NCBI GenBank assembly: GCA_009823505.1
Contig: VZQC01000392.1
Span: 3,827,081 to 3,891,080, forward strand
Direction: 5' to 3'
Origin: Rhizomys pruinosus
Taxonomy: Eukaryota; Chordata; Mammalia; Rodentia; Spalacidae
DNA length: 64,000 bases
Below are positions 1 through 13,000 of the stretch, in pieces. A model generated the notes under the pieces. It saw only the letters and a program-made list of their open reading frames with translations. It did no database searches and was not told the origin of the DNA. Each line of letters starts with the position of its first letter. The first letter of the stretch is position 1. A program made the translations under genes and the position numbers.

Positions 1-1329
1 TTCTTTTGAGACGGTGGCTCACAGAAGCAGAGCTGCCGTTTCTGCCAGGTGGGCTGTTCAGAAAGCTCTGGAGATACATCTGTCTCCACCCCCAACCCTG
101 GGTTGCAGGCGTCTGCAGCCATATCCTGCTTTTCACATGTGTGCTAGGGATTTGAACTCAGTACTCATGCTAGCACAGTAAGCACTCTTGCTCACTGAAC
201 CATGTCCCTAACCCTTAATGTCTATTTAGTCTCAGTTTATACTATCCACTCTCCAAATTCTCCATGGCCAGGTGTATCCTTATGTGATAGAGGAGACAGA
301 ATGAAAAAGGTAGTATTAGAAGCTGAACAAAACACTCTTGCACAACATGCATGTGTGTAGGATATTTCAGTGGAAAAGTTCATGCCTCCAAGTGCTGGAG
401 GAGGCCCTAGGTTCACTTCCTCAATGCACACATGAAATTAACAGGGACATAGATTCTGTCACTACTGCTGTGACTAATATATACTTTCTCTTCCTTGTGC
501 TTTTCCCTTACTATGCACAGAAGCCTTTGCAATTCCATTGTTTCTTTGCAGTACTAAGAATCAAGACAGTATGCTTCATGCTGGAGGGACTCTCCAAGGG
601 AGAGAAGCTCATGACACTCCCACACACCACCCCAGGGGAAGCCCAAGGTTAAGGTGAAATTCTCCAGCAGAGTCCCTCCCTACTTGGACACCTCCTTTCT
701 AAAGCTGGTAGTGAAATCTCTGGAGTTTTCCTTAGAAGAAAACCCCTTCTTTCCCCACTGTTCCTTCCTTAGGTGCCAGAAACAAAATTTATTTATTTTG
801 CAGTGATTTGTAGCCGAAGCCAGTAACGGCTCTGTTTCCTGGGATGGAACTTTGGAACATTGTTTCATTCCCAAACCAGATTCCTATTGTTTGAAGCCTG
901 GAGCGTCACTGTGGGCTTTTGGCGATTTCCTCAACCTAGAGCTTGTTTCTTTATAAATGGTTCTGTCCAGGACAGTCTGGGGATGCGGTCCCTATTATGA
1001 GGCAGTAGGAAAGTACCTGAGCAGAAGCTTCCCACGTCCACCTGAGGACTAAAGAGCAAGAGGTTAGAGTTAGGTAGCAGCAGCAAAGGTTTCTAAGAAT
1101 ACTTCTGGCAGGCTGATAAGGATGAAAGAAGAAGAAGAGTGTGTGCTCGCCCTTGGGACGCCAGCCAGATGTGGGTGCCGGTCAGCCGGGGAGACAGGGG
1201 CCTTTACTGTTACTATTCAAAATGCTGTTCACATTCTTTAGTCTCTGAAGAAAAGTACTTCACTGTCAAGGTCTAGGCCGGCCTTAGGGGTGAAGGAGAG
1301 GCTGTAGCAGAGGGCTGGCGTCCCGGTGG
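1..1329. other. Upstream intergenic sequence
   Basis: No coding family is recognisable. An open frame of 104 codons on the plus strand (338-652) matches no family I know. In human the next gene in this direction is N4BP2L2, but no exon of it can be identified here. An old antisense SINE occupies 100-214. Confidence 0.6.
100..214 (-). mobile_element. Old B3/B4-type SINE, antisense
   Basis: GTGCTAGGGATTTGAACTCA followed by CTCACTGAACCATGTCCCTA is an antisense tRNA-type SINE head. It is diverged. Confidence 0.55.
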
Positions 1330-2440
1330 CTTCAGGGAAACAGCCCACTGTGTCCCCGGGCCGGCTCCCTTTCCTGAGCAAGGGGGACGCGAAGAGGCAG
1401 TGGGAGGCTGGAGGAAGAGCTGGGGGCTGCGTCACCAGCGCCACCCAGGCTGTGTCAGTCACCCAGCGTCCCGGCCTCGCAGGTAGGGACGCCCCCTCCC
1501 ACGCAGAGCAGTTCGGGCGGCCGGGAAGGAGGGGCTGGGCTCCGAGCGCCCGCCCCTCCATCTATCACATGGCCGGAGAGTCACAAAAACAACAGCTTTG
1601 GCCAAGACCGTGACTTCAGGAAGGGAACCCAGGGCGCTTGCCACCAGCCCCCTCCCCATGGAGGACAGCTTTCTGGAATCCTTCGGGAGGCTGAGCCTCC
1701 AACAGCGGCCGCAGCAGCCGCCGCCTCCGCCGCCGCCCGCGCGGGGGACCGCTCCGCGCCGCCCCGGCTTTAGGAAACACCTCTACCTCCTGCGTGGCCT
1801 CCCGGGCTCGGGGAAAACCACACTGGCCAGGTAATGACAGCGGCCTGGCGCCGGCGCGGGCCGGGGGCCACCGAGCGCCCCGCCGAGCCCTGCCCTGCCC
1901 GCGCGCTGCCCCTGCCCTGCTCCGCCGCGGCCCGAGAGGACGGCGCTCGGCTCGGGGCTCTGCTGCCGCGCTAACCCGGAGCGCGGAGCTCGGCGCTGCG
2001 CGTTGCGCCAGCCCACATGGCACCGGCCCCTTCCCTGCCGCCGTGCCCGGCCTGGTGCCAGGCGGGCCGAGGCAGCTTCGCCCCAGCCCCGGGTCGGGGA
2101 GGCCCGCGGGGACTGTTCTTCGGGAAACCTGGTGGCGACTGCAGAGAAAAGCGCCCTCCCGCCCGCTAGCGCGCAGCCGGCCGCCGCCGCGCGTCAACAG
2201 GCGTTTTAACCGGAGCGGTGCCGGGGGTCCGGGGCGGGGGCCCGGGCAGCACTGGCCGTGCCGGGGCTCGGGCCGCTTTGAGATCTGGTGGATCCGGGCA
2301 GCCTGCGTTTGCATCGGCAGCTGCGAGGGCGCACAGGTGCCCCGGGTGGGGGGCTGGCAGTGCCACACAGACCTTCACTGACAGCCTCGCCGTGGGCGCC
2401 CAGCTCGTTCCCTCGCGAATTGCGTAAGCGGCCCTCCGGG
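1330..2440. promoter_or_regulatory. N4bp2l1: CpG island and presumed N4bp2l1 promoter/5' UTR
   Basis: The stretch is G+C-rich with dense CpG, unlike the A/T-rich flanks. It spans the sequence upstream of the ATG, exon 1 and the first ~600 nt of intron 1. No TATA box is evident at a sensible distance. A CACATG E-box-like hexamer lies at 1566-1571, ahead of an A-rich CAAAAACAAC stretch that only weakly resembles a forkhead site. Long open frames on both strands (for example minus 1616-2368) result from G+C richness. Confidence 0.75.
1658..1830 (+). CDS. N4bp2l1: N4bp2l1 coding exon 1
   Basis: The exon encodes residues 1-57 plus two bases of codon 58: the Ser/Leu-rich start, a Gln/Pro tract from CCG-type repeats, and the complete Walker A loop. 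It ends GGCCAG before GTAATG, leaving phase 2. The ATG context CCCCATGG has G at +4 but C at -3, so it is only moderate. The open frame continues upstream to about 1598 without an ATG, so 1658 is the sensible start. Confidence 0.95.
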
Positions 2441-3856
2441 CACCAGGTCAGCGAGAATTGATGGCGCGGGCTTGGTGCTCGCTGCACCTTGCTAGGCCCA
2501 CCGCTCCAGCCTGAACGCCCACCACTCCCTGCTGCTGCGTTGGACTGTTTATCTCCTGTAAACCAAGCTGTTTCTCTCCTGCCTGTGGCTGATGATGCTG
2601 GCCCGCCTGCCTGTCTTGCCCACCGCCGCCCTTTGCCCGACTGATTTTAGTAGCCGTTTCAAACAGCTCTGTTACCCAAGGCTGCCTCACCCTCCAGTAG
2701 ATGATGCGCCACTTCTCAGCTCCGTGGCCTCTGTTTACAGCTGTGACTGCGCACACGATTTTGTTTTTCCTTCTGTACGATTCTTGATTTAGGGGCCGTA
2801 TCTTATTCTCCACGAACATTATCTGGCACACTGTAATCAATAGAACTTATCCCATGGCCCAGTGTGGTGTGAAAGCCCTTAATCCTAGCACTCCCAAAAT
2901 TGAGGCAGGAGGCTGTGAATTTGAGGCTGGGTGGGTTTACAAATTGAGCCAGGGCTATATGCATACTTAGTGAGACCCTGTCTATTAAAAAAATAAAGTG
3001 CTATGTTGCCATCATTGAGCTTTCATCAGAGAAATACGGCTAGCCCTAGGACCCTGGAACTGCCAAGGAATCAAGGTTTCCTGCTGATTTCCATGGTACC
3101 AGGTAGTGCTTTTGGGGGGTGGGGGGGGCTGAGTCTTTTGAGCGTGGATTATGGGAAGCTGAGATAGCCCTGTAAGGTGCTGACATTGTCAATTGGGATT
3201 TTAGTTGATTTGTAGAGTAGTTAGCCAAAGAATATTGCTATCTTTGCAGATTAAAGGGATAGGTGACTTGTGAAGGCCACCCTGGTGCCCTTTTCTAAGA
3301 CACTTCTGAAGATCCTTTCAGGGGGGCTCCAGGGCAGCCTGAGGACTGGGTAGAGTGGGGAACCCAGCACAAATGGGTTATTTTGTGATACAGCCCTTCA
3401 TGGTGGATGCACCTGTTAGCAGGTGCTTTCAGATCTTGTTCACTTGCACTTTCACTTTGCAGCCTGTAAGTTTATTGTACACTGAGTGGTAAAGGAGGAA
3501 GTAAATGCTGTTGGCCAGATACAGTTTCTAATCAGATTGAGAAGGAAGTAACGCAATGCTTAGTGAGAGATGCAGAGAGAACATGGGGTTGGCCTGGGTG
3601 GTCTTGAAGGTCCCTTTCTGGCTCTAATATTCTACACTTTTAGGATTTTAATTCCTGCTTGACATTTAAAGAGCATCTCTGAAGTGTGTGTTGGCCTGAA
3701 AGCTTGAAGACCGTGCTGTAGATCCACCTCATCACTAACAGGAGGGTGACTGGCAGTCCTCCAGTTGCTTTGGGCCTTATGCTGCTTTATGTGTGACTAC
3801 CTCAGAGGTGCTTAGGCTAGAGGAGGTATTAAGGATCCTTCTGATTCTATTCTTTT

Positions 3857-3903
<47 letters not shown>

Positions 3904-3995
3904 CTCTCTCTCTCTCTCTCTTTCCTTCCTTCCTTCCTTCCTTCCTTCCTTCCTTCCTTTCTTTCTTCCTTCTTTTTTTCTTTCTTTTTTTTTTT

Positions 3996-4027
<32 letters not shown>

Positions 4028-7000
4028 TTTGGTTTTTTTGAGACAGGGTCTCCTTGTAGCCCCAGCTGTCCTGGAACTCGCTCTGTAGACCAGGCTGGCC
4101 TTGAACTCACAGAGATCCCACCTGCCTCTGCCTCCTGAGTGCTAGGAAAAAAGGTGTGCACCAACACCCCCGGCTTCTTTTGATTCTTAACCTCTGGTGG
4201 CCAGTCTTAAACATGGCTAGGTTGGGGCTGGAGAGATGGCCTAGAGGTTAAGAGCACTGACTGCTCTTGCTGAGGACCCAGGTTCGATCCCCAGCACCCA
4301 CACCGTAGCTGAGAACCGTCTTTAACTCTAGTTCCAGGGGAATCCAACACCCTCTTCTGACCTCCAAGGCATTGCACGACATGGGTGCACAAACTTACAT
4401 GCAGACAGTACATTCATACACATGAAAAATAAATAAATAAAAAAAAAAAACATGGCTGGGTTAAGAGCAGTAACCTCAGAATCAATGTGTGACATCATAT
4501 CGAAGCTCTGACACTCACTAGCTGTGCTGTTCAAGCAGCTCCATGCCTAGGTTAGGGTTAGGGTTAGGGTCAGTTTCCTTTCCAGTTCAATGGTGCAGAT
4601 CAGCTCTTTCTGCCTTAGAAGGATATTGTAAAGACTGAATGGGTGAGGAGGGCTTCTAAAATGTCAAGATATCAGTTGTAGAAGGTATTTTTACCACTTG
4701 AGTGGCTGGCTGATGGGCTGAGATAAATCCTTAGTGTTCCTGGCGCAAAGCCTCTGATGTGAAGAAGGTGGCTGCTAGTGGGCTTGCAGCTCCCCCACTG
4801 TCCTAAGCACTGGCAGTCTTGGGGTTCAGGAGCCTGCATGCTTTGAGGCATGTTGTGGGTTTATATGGAGGCTGAGAATCAAGCAGAGAAACAGTCACAC
4901 CTCTGCCAGGAGGGCTGCCTCCCAGAGCAAGAGCGAGGTGGTGAGGCAGTCCCAGCGGCGCCCTCAGGGAGCCGCCTCCCCTTGCAGAGCTGGGATGGGA
5001 GAGAAGAAAAGAGGATGGTTTTAAAAATGCATTGTATGGAAAGTAGCAAACCTGCAAGTTTATTGTATTTATTGGATTCTGAGAATTTCACATTTTCTCT
5101 ATATGTTTTCCACATTTTATGTAATGGATGTATATTTCTTAAATCAGAATAATAAAATTTTTCTTTAACATTGGAAGAAATTAGGTTTTACAAATATGGG
5201 TTCATCTTTTTCTGCTTAACCTCTATTTCTTACTTGATTAAATAACTAATAAAATTTTTTTCTGAAATTAGGATATGTCTTGTCTTTCAAGTCAATGTTA
5301 GATTCTAGAATCTTCACTTAATGTGTTTTCATACCTCAGAGTGGCTGAGATCTGGAAAACATCTTTGTAAATTCTTTGAATTTATTTTTTTAAGTTGGGT
5401 TTTATCTGGTTTAAGCACATCAGAGTATTACAAACTTAGTGTGCTCCCTAAATCTTTATTACCACCTGTATTTGGGGAGGGAGGGTCTTTTTTTAGATAG
5501 CCCCAGCTGGCCTGGAACTTGCTATATAGACCAGGCTGGCCTTGAACTTATAGAGATCCACCTGTCTCTGCCTCCCAAGTTCTGGGATTAAAGGCATACA
5601 TCACCATGCCTGGTTTACCACCTGTACTTTATGTAAACATCTTTTTTGGGGGGAGGCAGTATTTTTGAGACAAGGTCTCCCTTTAGTACCAGCTGGCCTG
5701 GAGCTCACTCTGTAGACCAGGCTGGCCTTGAACTCACAGAGATCTGCCTGCCTCTGCCTCCAGAGTGCAGGGATCAAAGGCGTGTGCACCACGCCTGGCT
5801 TAAACATCATTTTTTGGGGGGGGGGTCTTTTCAAGACATGGTCTCCCTGTAGCCCCAGCTGGCCTGGAACTCACTCTGTAGACCAGGCTGGCCTTGAACT
5901 CACAAAGATGCACCTGCCTCTGCCTCCCAAGTGCTAGGATTAAAGGTGTGTGCCACCACGCCCAGCTTAAACATTTTTAAAGCAGGAGTCTGTCTTCAGG
6001 AAAAAAGTGGGCAAGTATATGAAGATAAAGGAATGTTCACCACAGAGATTATTGTATGATAGAAAAAAATATGAGACAGCTTAAAAAATAGATTGGTTTA
6101 TAAATCACGAATATTTGACCTGTAAATGTATTCTTCCTTCCTTCAAATTATAAAGCCTGTCATAAAGAAAGATACACAGGATGGAGCATGTAGCTCAATT
6201 GGGAGAGCATTTGCCTAGTGTGCTCAAAGCCCTAGACTTGATCCCACCCCCACACGAGACAGCTATGGTGGTCCACACCTGTGATCTCAGGAGGCAGAGC
6301 CAGGAGATCAGGAGTTCAGAGATCCTCTTTGGCTTGTAGTGGGTTCAAGGCCAGCCTTAGATACATGAGACCCTGTCTCAAAAATGAAAAATAAAATAAA
6401 TAAAACAAGAAGATAAACAAAAACACATTTTATGCCCCAAGAAAGAAGTGTATATCAGTTCATAGAAAAATGGATGATGGGGGCTGGAGAGATGGCTCAG
6501 TGGTTAAGAGCACTTGCTGGTCTTCCAGAGGATTAGAGTTTGATTCCCAGCAGCCACAGCTAGAGTTCCACAAGGCCTCTTAACTCCAGTTCCAGGGAAT
6601 CTGTTGTGTCTGGCACCAGCACTCACATGCACATACCCCCGTGTCCAGACGCACATGGGATTAAAAATAAAAATAAGACCTTTTTTTTTTGACTTTTTGA
6701 GACAGGGTCTCCCTGTAGCCCCAGCTGTCCTGGAACTCACTCTGTAGACCAGGCTGGCCTTGAACTCACAAAGATCCTCCTGCCTCTGCCTCCCAAGTGC
6801 TAGGATTAAAGGCGTGCACCACCACGCCCGGGATAGTTGTTCACTTTAAGTAGTGGGATTATGGACATTTTTTCCTGATTTTTTTTTTCCCAATTTTCTA
6901 CTGTAACCATATATTGTTTAGTAATTTTTTGTTTTTGTTGTCTTTTTGAGACAGGATCTCCCTGTAGCCCCAGCTGTTCTGGAACTCACTATGAAGACCA

Positions 7001-10000
7001 GGCTGACCTTGAACTCACATAGATCTGCCTGCCTCTGCCTCCCAAGTGCTGGGATTAAAGTTGTGCACCACCACACCCAGCTAGTAACTTTTTTTCTTAT
7101 GTGTATGAGTGTATTGCCTGCATGTATGTGAGTGCACCCATGTCATGCACTGCCCTCAGAAGTAGGAAGAGGGCATTGGATCCCTTGGAACTGGAGTTAA
7201 CCAACAGTTGTTAGCTACCATGTGGGTGCTGGGAATCAAACCCAGGTCCTCTGCAAGTGCAGCCAGAGCTCTTAACTGCTGAGCCATCTCTCCAACCCCC
7301 TTTTAGTAACTTTTTAAAGGTGAAAATTAAGGCACAATTGGGTAACAAGGTTTGTTTAATGACTTGGCTAACTAAATACTTCATTTTTCTCTATGAAAAA
7401 ATTTTTCATAGGTTGATTTCCTCTTGGACATATACTGGAAAACTCACTCTTGAGAAAATGAATGTTTAAGGACTACTACATTTTATCTTGTTAATTTTAT
7501 TAATTAGCATGTGAACTAACATAGGTCACTTGATTTCTTTAACACCAGAAGCCTGGTGCTTTGACATACACCTTTAACTCTAGTACTCTGGAGTCAGAGG
7601 CAGATGGATTGTGTTAGCTGGAGGGCAGCCTAGTCTATATACCGAGTTCAGGCCATCCAGGACTATATAATGAGACCTGATCTCAAAACAACCGAACACA
7701 CAAAAGATTTTAGCACCTGCTATTCTTTTCTATCAACATAGAGCTAATAGACCATGAATATATTTATTGTAAAGATTTATAGAAAAAAAATTTATAGATA
7801 TGGTGGTAACACAGACCTCATGATTATATATGTGCATTAATCAGGGTGGGATGTGTGAGTAGCAACTATGGTCAGTTACTAGCTACCAATCAACAGTAAC
7901 AGTGTTTACTTGCTTACTGAGAAACAGAAAGAGCCTGAAGTGGAAACAGTAATCACTTCCCTCCTGGGGGTAAGGTCTGGTGGGGAGAACATTCTGTATG
8001 CTGATAGTCTTCAAGGCTAAGGGAATCCATGGAGGATGAAAGCCGGTTAGGGTCATCTCCGTGAGACGGTTCCTGAGTTGGCCTGGAAGACCAGGAGAAA
8101 GGAGAGTGAGAAGAGCTGCTTGTTCTCCTGGGCTTGACTGCAGGCCCTCAAGGTTTCATAGTAGTGAATGTATTGGCTAGGCAGGCTCCGATCCAGCTTG
8201 TAGAGACAGTTAAAAGTTAGACAGCAGGCTCTGGAGATGGCTGAGTGGATAAAGTGCTTGCTGCACAGGCCTGATGACTCAGGCTAATCACTAGACCCCA
8301 TGTAAAGGTGGAGAGAAGAACTGGCTCTACGAGGTTGTCTGCTGGTCTTCACATTCTCTGTAGCATGGCAGGCATCACCCCCACACACACATCACACACA
8401 CACACACACACATATCACACACATCACACACACACATATCACACACATCACACACACACATCACACACATCACACACATCACACACGTACACACATCACA
8501 TGCACACACATCACACACATACACACATCACATGCACACACATCACACACACACATAACACACACACATATCACACACACACACATCACACACGTACACA
8601 CATCACACACACATCACACACATCACATATGCACACAAATAATAATAATAATAAAATCTTAAAAGGGTTACACAGGGATAGGACCCAATCCCAGGACCCT
8701 TTGACTCTTGGCCTACGGTCCAGAGCTTCCTGTTTCCATAGCCAAACTGATAAATTCATTTAAATCTGCACTTGTCCTTGCCTCTGGCCTCAGCAAAAGA
8801 GCTGTGGATGTGCCTTGGTATTCAAAGGTGTATGTGCTATGTGCTTAAGTGTCTCCCTGTCATGGTTATTTTCACCTTTTTTGTTTTGTTTTGTTTTGTG
8901 TTTTTTTTTTTTTTTTTTTTTTTTTGTCTTTTCGAGACAGGGTCTCCCTGTAGCCCCAGCTGTCCTGGAACTCACTCCGTAGACCAGGCTGGCCTTGAAC
9001 TCACAAAGATCTGCCTGCCTCTGCCTCCCAAGTGCTAGGATTAAAGGCGTGCGCCACCACACCCGGCTTTGTTTTTTGTGTTTTTTTTTTTTGTCTTGTT
9101 TTGTTTTTGAAACAAGGTCTCTTTGTATGTGGCCCCAAGTGGACTGGAACCTGGTATGTAGACCAGACTGACCTCCAATCACAGAGATCCACCTGTCTCG
9201 GCCTTCCAAGGGCCTGGATTCAACATGTGCATCACCTGGCTGATTTTTTTTTTTTATGTGTATGAATGTACTGTCTGCATGTAGGTTTGTGTACCCGTGT
9301 CATGCAATGCCACAGAGGTCAGAAGAGGGTGTTGGATTCCCCTGGAACTGGAGTTCTCCTGGAATTGGAGTTACAGACGGTTCTTAGCCGCCATGTGGGT
9401 GCTGGGGATTCACCCCGGGTCCTCTGCAAGAGCAGTCGGCACTTTTAACCGTTAGGCCCTCTCTCCAGCCCCCATCACCTGGCTGATTTTTACCTTTTTA
9501 TGTGTGTAGCCACTGCCTTCTACAGATTTTTTAAATCTTTTGAGACAGAAGCTCTGTACCTCCTGAGAAACCTCTAAGGTGCTTCCTGTCCCTGGGTATT
9601 TGCCTATTCTAACCACTTTGTGTAAGTGGATCATACAGTATTTGTCCCTCAGTATATCTTAGTTCATTTACATGTTTCAAGGTTCATAAATGTTGTACCA
9701 TATATAAGAACTTCATTTTTCATGTCTGAATAAAATATTTAATTATATGGATATATAGCTAAGATATCTTTTTGAAATGCAATAGGAGTCTTTTTGTTTG
9801 TTTAAGTAGACTTGTTTGAAAAGTTCAACTTCAGCCAGGCATGGTGGTGCATGCCTTTAATCCCAGCACTTGGGAGGCAGAGGTTGGCAGATCTCTGTGA
9901 GTTCAAGGCCAGCCTGGTCTGTACAGAGAGTTCCAGGATAGCTGGGGCTGCAGGGAGACAAAAAAGAAAAGTTCAACTTCATTTTTCTGTCAGTTCCCTT

Positions 10001-13000
10001 AACTTCATATTGAGTCTTTGCTTGTCAATCAAAGCCAGGTCTGGGCAACCTTGCTGTAGTAGATGTTGCATCCTTTCAAATGTTCTGCTTCCTTTTGGCA
10101 CCATCACAAACAACGTGTAGTATAGATTCAATTAGACTCATTCACATCTCAGGATAACATGGAATTTACATCAAGAGAAACACATTTCCTTGTTTCTTGA
10201 CACCAAAGGTTTTCAGGAAGTGAGAGGATGCTTTTCTAATATGATACAACCACAAGCAGGTGGGGAGAAAAGTACACATTACAAACAGTAGAATATAAGA
10301 AGTAGTGGGGGCTGGAGGGATGGCCTAGCAGTTGGGAGTGCCAACTGCTCTTGCAGAGGACCCGGGTTCAATCCCCAGCACCCACATGGCGGTTGAGAAC
10401 CCTCTTTGACTCCAGTTCCAGGGGAATCCGACACCCTCTTCTGACCTCCGCGGCATAGCACGACACGGCTGCACAAACCTACATGCAGACAGTACACTCA
10501 TACACATACAAGAATTAAAAAAAAAAAAAAGAAGTAGTGAGAAGAGGGGAGCAGTTTGTCTAGTTAAGCCGCATTTATCTCAACTTGAAAGCACACTGAT
10601 TCACATGTGCCTAGCCAGTAGGCCTGGACCATGTTGTTGTGGATGAGACTATGGCTCTCATTAATGAAAGAGTGAGACAGACAGGAAGTTTGCAGTCTTC
10701 CATGCCTTGTATAATAAAACAGAGAAGCTGACAGGAGGCAGCTCAGACCTTTAGTCTTTCATATTTTTTGTGACTTTCCTAAGTAGGTTCACAATTTGAC
10801 TACTGAGGATCCTTGCAATACCTTCTTCTGGGAGTTGGATGAATAGAAACTGTAAGTGCACTATGAATTTTACATGGAATATGCAGGGTCATATGTATCT
10901 GTAATCTCTCGGTGGAAAGGTGGTATCAAGGATAGTTGCCTGCGCTGTGTGGAAACTCACCCACCCACTTCCCCACTTACCAGGGCATCCTGTTGAAATG
11001 TAATTGCAGAGCTGAGGTCTTTCAGAGTTGGATAGCTGAAGTCGCCTGTCCAGCTCTGTGTTTTCAGAGCTTTGGGGACAATGGAAGAAGAGCCTACTGA
11101 TGTGGGCCATACAGTACTACAGAGATAGACTATGTTTTGAGAGGAGGTTACAAGTAGATGAAAAAACGAAAGAGAAAGAATGTTTTCATAGGAAAAGCTA
11201 AGGATATTTATAAGAATACACCTAGGGGCTGGAGAGATGGCTCAGTGGTTGAGAGCACTGACTGCTCTTGCATAGGACCCGGTTGATTCCCAGCACCCAC
11301 ATGATGGCTAAAAAAAAAAAAAAAAAAAAAAAATACATCTAATTCAAGTGCAAGATGTTCTGTGAGGTTAATTTTTTTTTTTTTTTTTTTTTTGGGTCTT
11401 TTTTTCAATGGTCTCTTTAGTCCCAGTGGCCTGGATTCACTATGTACTATGTAGACCAGGTTGGCCTTGAACTCACAGAGATCCGTCGCCTCTGCCTCCC
11501 GAGTGGCTGGATTAAGCATGCACACCATGACCGTGTTCAGATAAATATCGACAAGTATAGAGTGAGTACACACACACATACACACTTTTTTTCAGTATTT
11601 AGTATTGAATTTAGGGCCTCATATGTGGCAGTGAAACACTGCCACTGAACTATAACCCAGCTTTGAATTCCCTTATTTCCAATCCAGAGTTTTACAAGAA
11701 GAGGCTGGTGAGAAGAGTCTGATGAAATAACGTTACAAAAAAACACATGAAGTCCGAATTAAGGGGCTAACTTAACCTGTATATCAACTCAGAAGAAGGA
11801 AGCTACATTTCATTGTTGTCAATATTAATTTTGTTTCTCCTAATTAAAAATATTACCAAGGGATTTTTCTTTCTGTTAATGTGTTACCATTGGGAGATAA
11901 GATTAGATTTTTAAATATGTATACTTACACTGATTATTATGTATTAGAGAGAAATGTTAAACTCCCGAGTCTCTAAGTTGGCTCCTCTGATAAGGTAGTT
12001 ATGACTCAGTGTATGTCTTTCTAGGCATTTCCATGGGCTCTCTATATAATGCCATCTTCTGTTGGTCTCTTTGAGACAGGGTCTCCCTGTAGTGCCAGCT
12101 AACCTGGAACTCACTATGTTGACCAGGCTGCTTTTGAATTCACAGACATCTGCCTGCTCTGCCTCCTGAATGGTGGGATGCTGGGATTAAAGCGTGCCAC
12201 CATGCCCAGCATAATGGCACCTTTCAAAAAAATTTTTTTTGTCTTTTTGAGACAGGGTGTCCCTTTAGTTCCAGCTAGCCTAGAGCTTGCTATGTAGACC
12301 AGGCTGGCCTTGAACTCACAGAGATCTGCCTGCCTCTGCCTCCCGAATGCTGGGATAAAGGCGTGCGCCACCATGCCCTGCCCATGGCACCTTTCTAAGG
12401 CCAGTTAGACTTTAGACAATTTGATTAGACTTTTTTTTTTTTTTTTTTTTGAGACAATGGTCTCCCTGTATCCCCAGCTGGTGTGGACTTACTATTATAA
12501 ATCAGGCTGGCCTTAATTTCAGAGAGATCTGCCTGGCAGACACTAATTTAAAATATTTTACTTTTTATTTGTGTGTATGAGTGTCTGCTGGATGTAGATA
12601 TGTGAGTGCACTGGTGTTGTGCAATGCCCAGGGATGTCAGAAGGGGTGTTGCATCCCTTAGGACAGGAGTTATCGATGGCTGTTAGCTGCCATGTGGGTG
12701 TTGGGAATTGAACTTGGGTTCTCTGCAAGAGCAAACTGTGCTCTTAACCTCTGAGCCACATCTCCAGTTCCTGGACATTATTTCTTTAATACTCTGAAGA
12801 TATTGGAGCTCTGTATGATTTTGGAAATAGTATGATAAAGAAAAACTTTCTAATTTCTAATCATTCCTTCATAAGGTTCCCTATCAGATTGTGTGTATCT
12901 GAGCTGGGGAGAGATTGTCTGTGTTTTTCGAGGTAAGAATCCAGGAAGGGGGAGGGAGACACGGGGAAAGGGAAGCCCAGCACACAGCTGCCGGATGTCG

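Noticed and set aside
1566..1590. Forkhead/E-box promoter sites for N4bp2l1
   Set aside because: Only loose matches to short motifs; not reported as regulatory sites beyond a mention.
1616..2381. 250-codon minus and 195-codon plus frames over exon 1
   Set aside because: Long frames expected by chance in a CpG island; they show no family features and overlap the real N4bp2l1 exon 1.
3793..4167. Phe/Leu/Ser frame on plus and Lys/Glu/Arg frame on minus
   Set aside because: Both come from the pyrimidine microsatellite plus an antisense B1.
8308..8763. 151-codon His/Thr-rich frame
   Set aside because: It is the translation of a CA-rich microsatellite in a B3 SINE.
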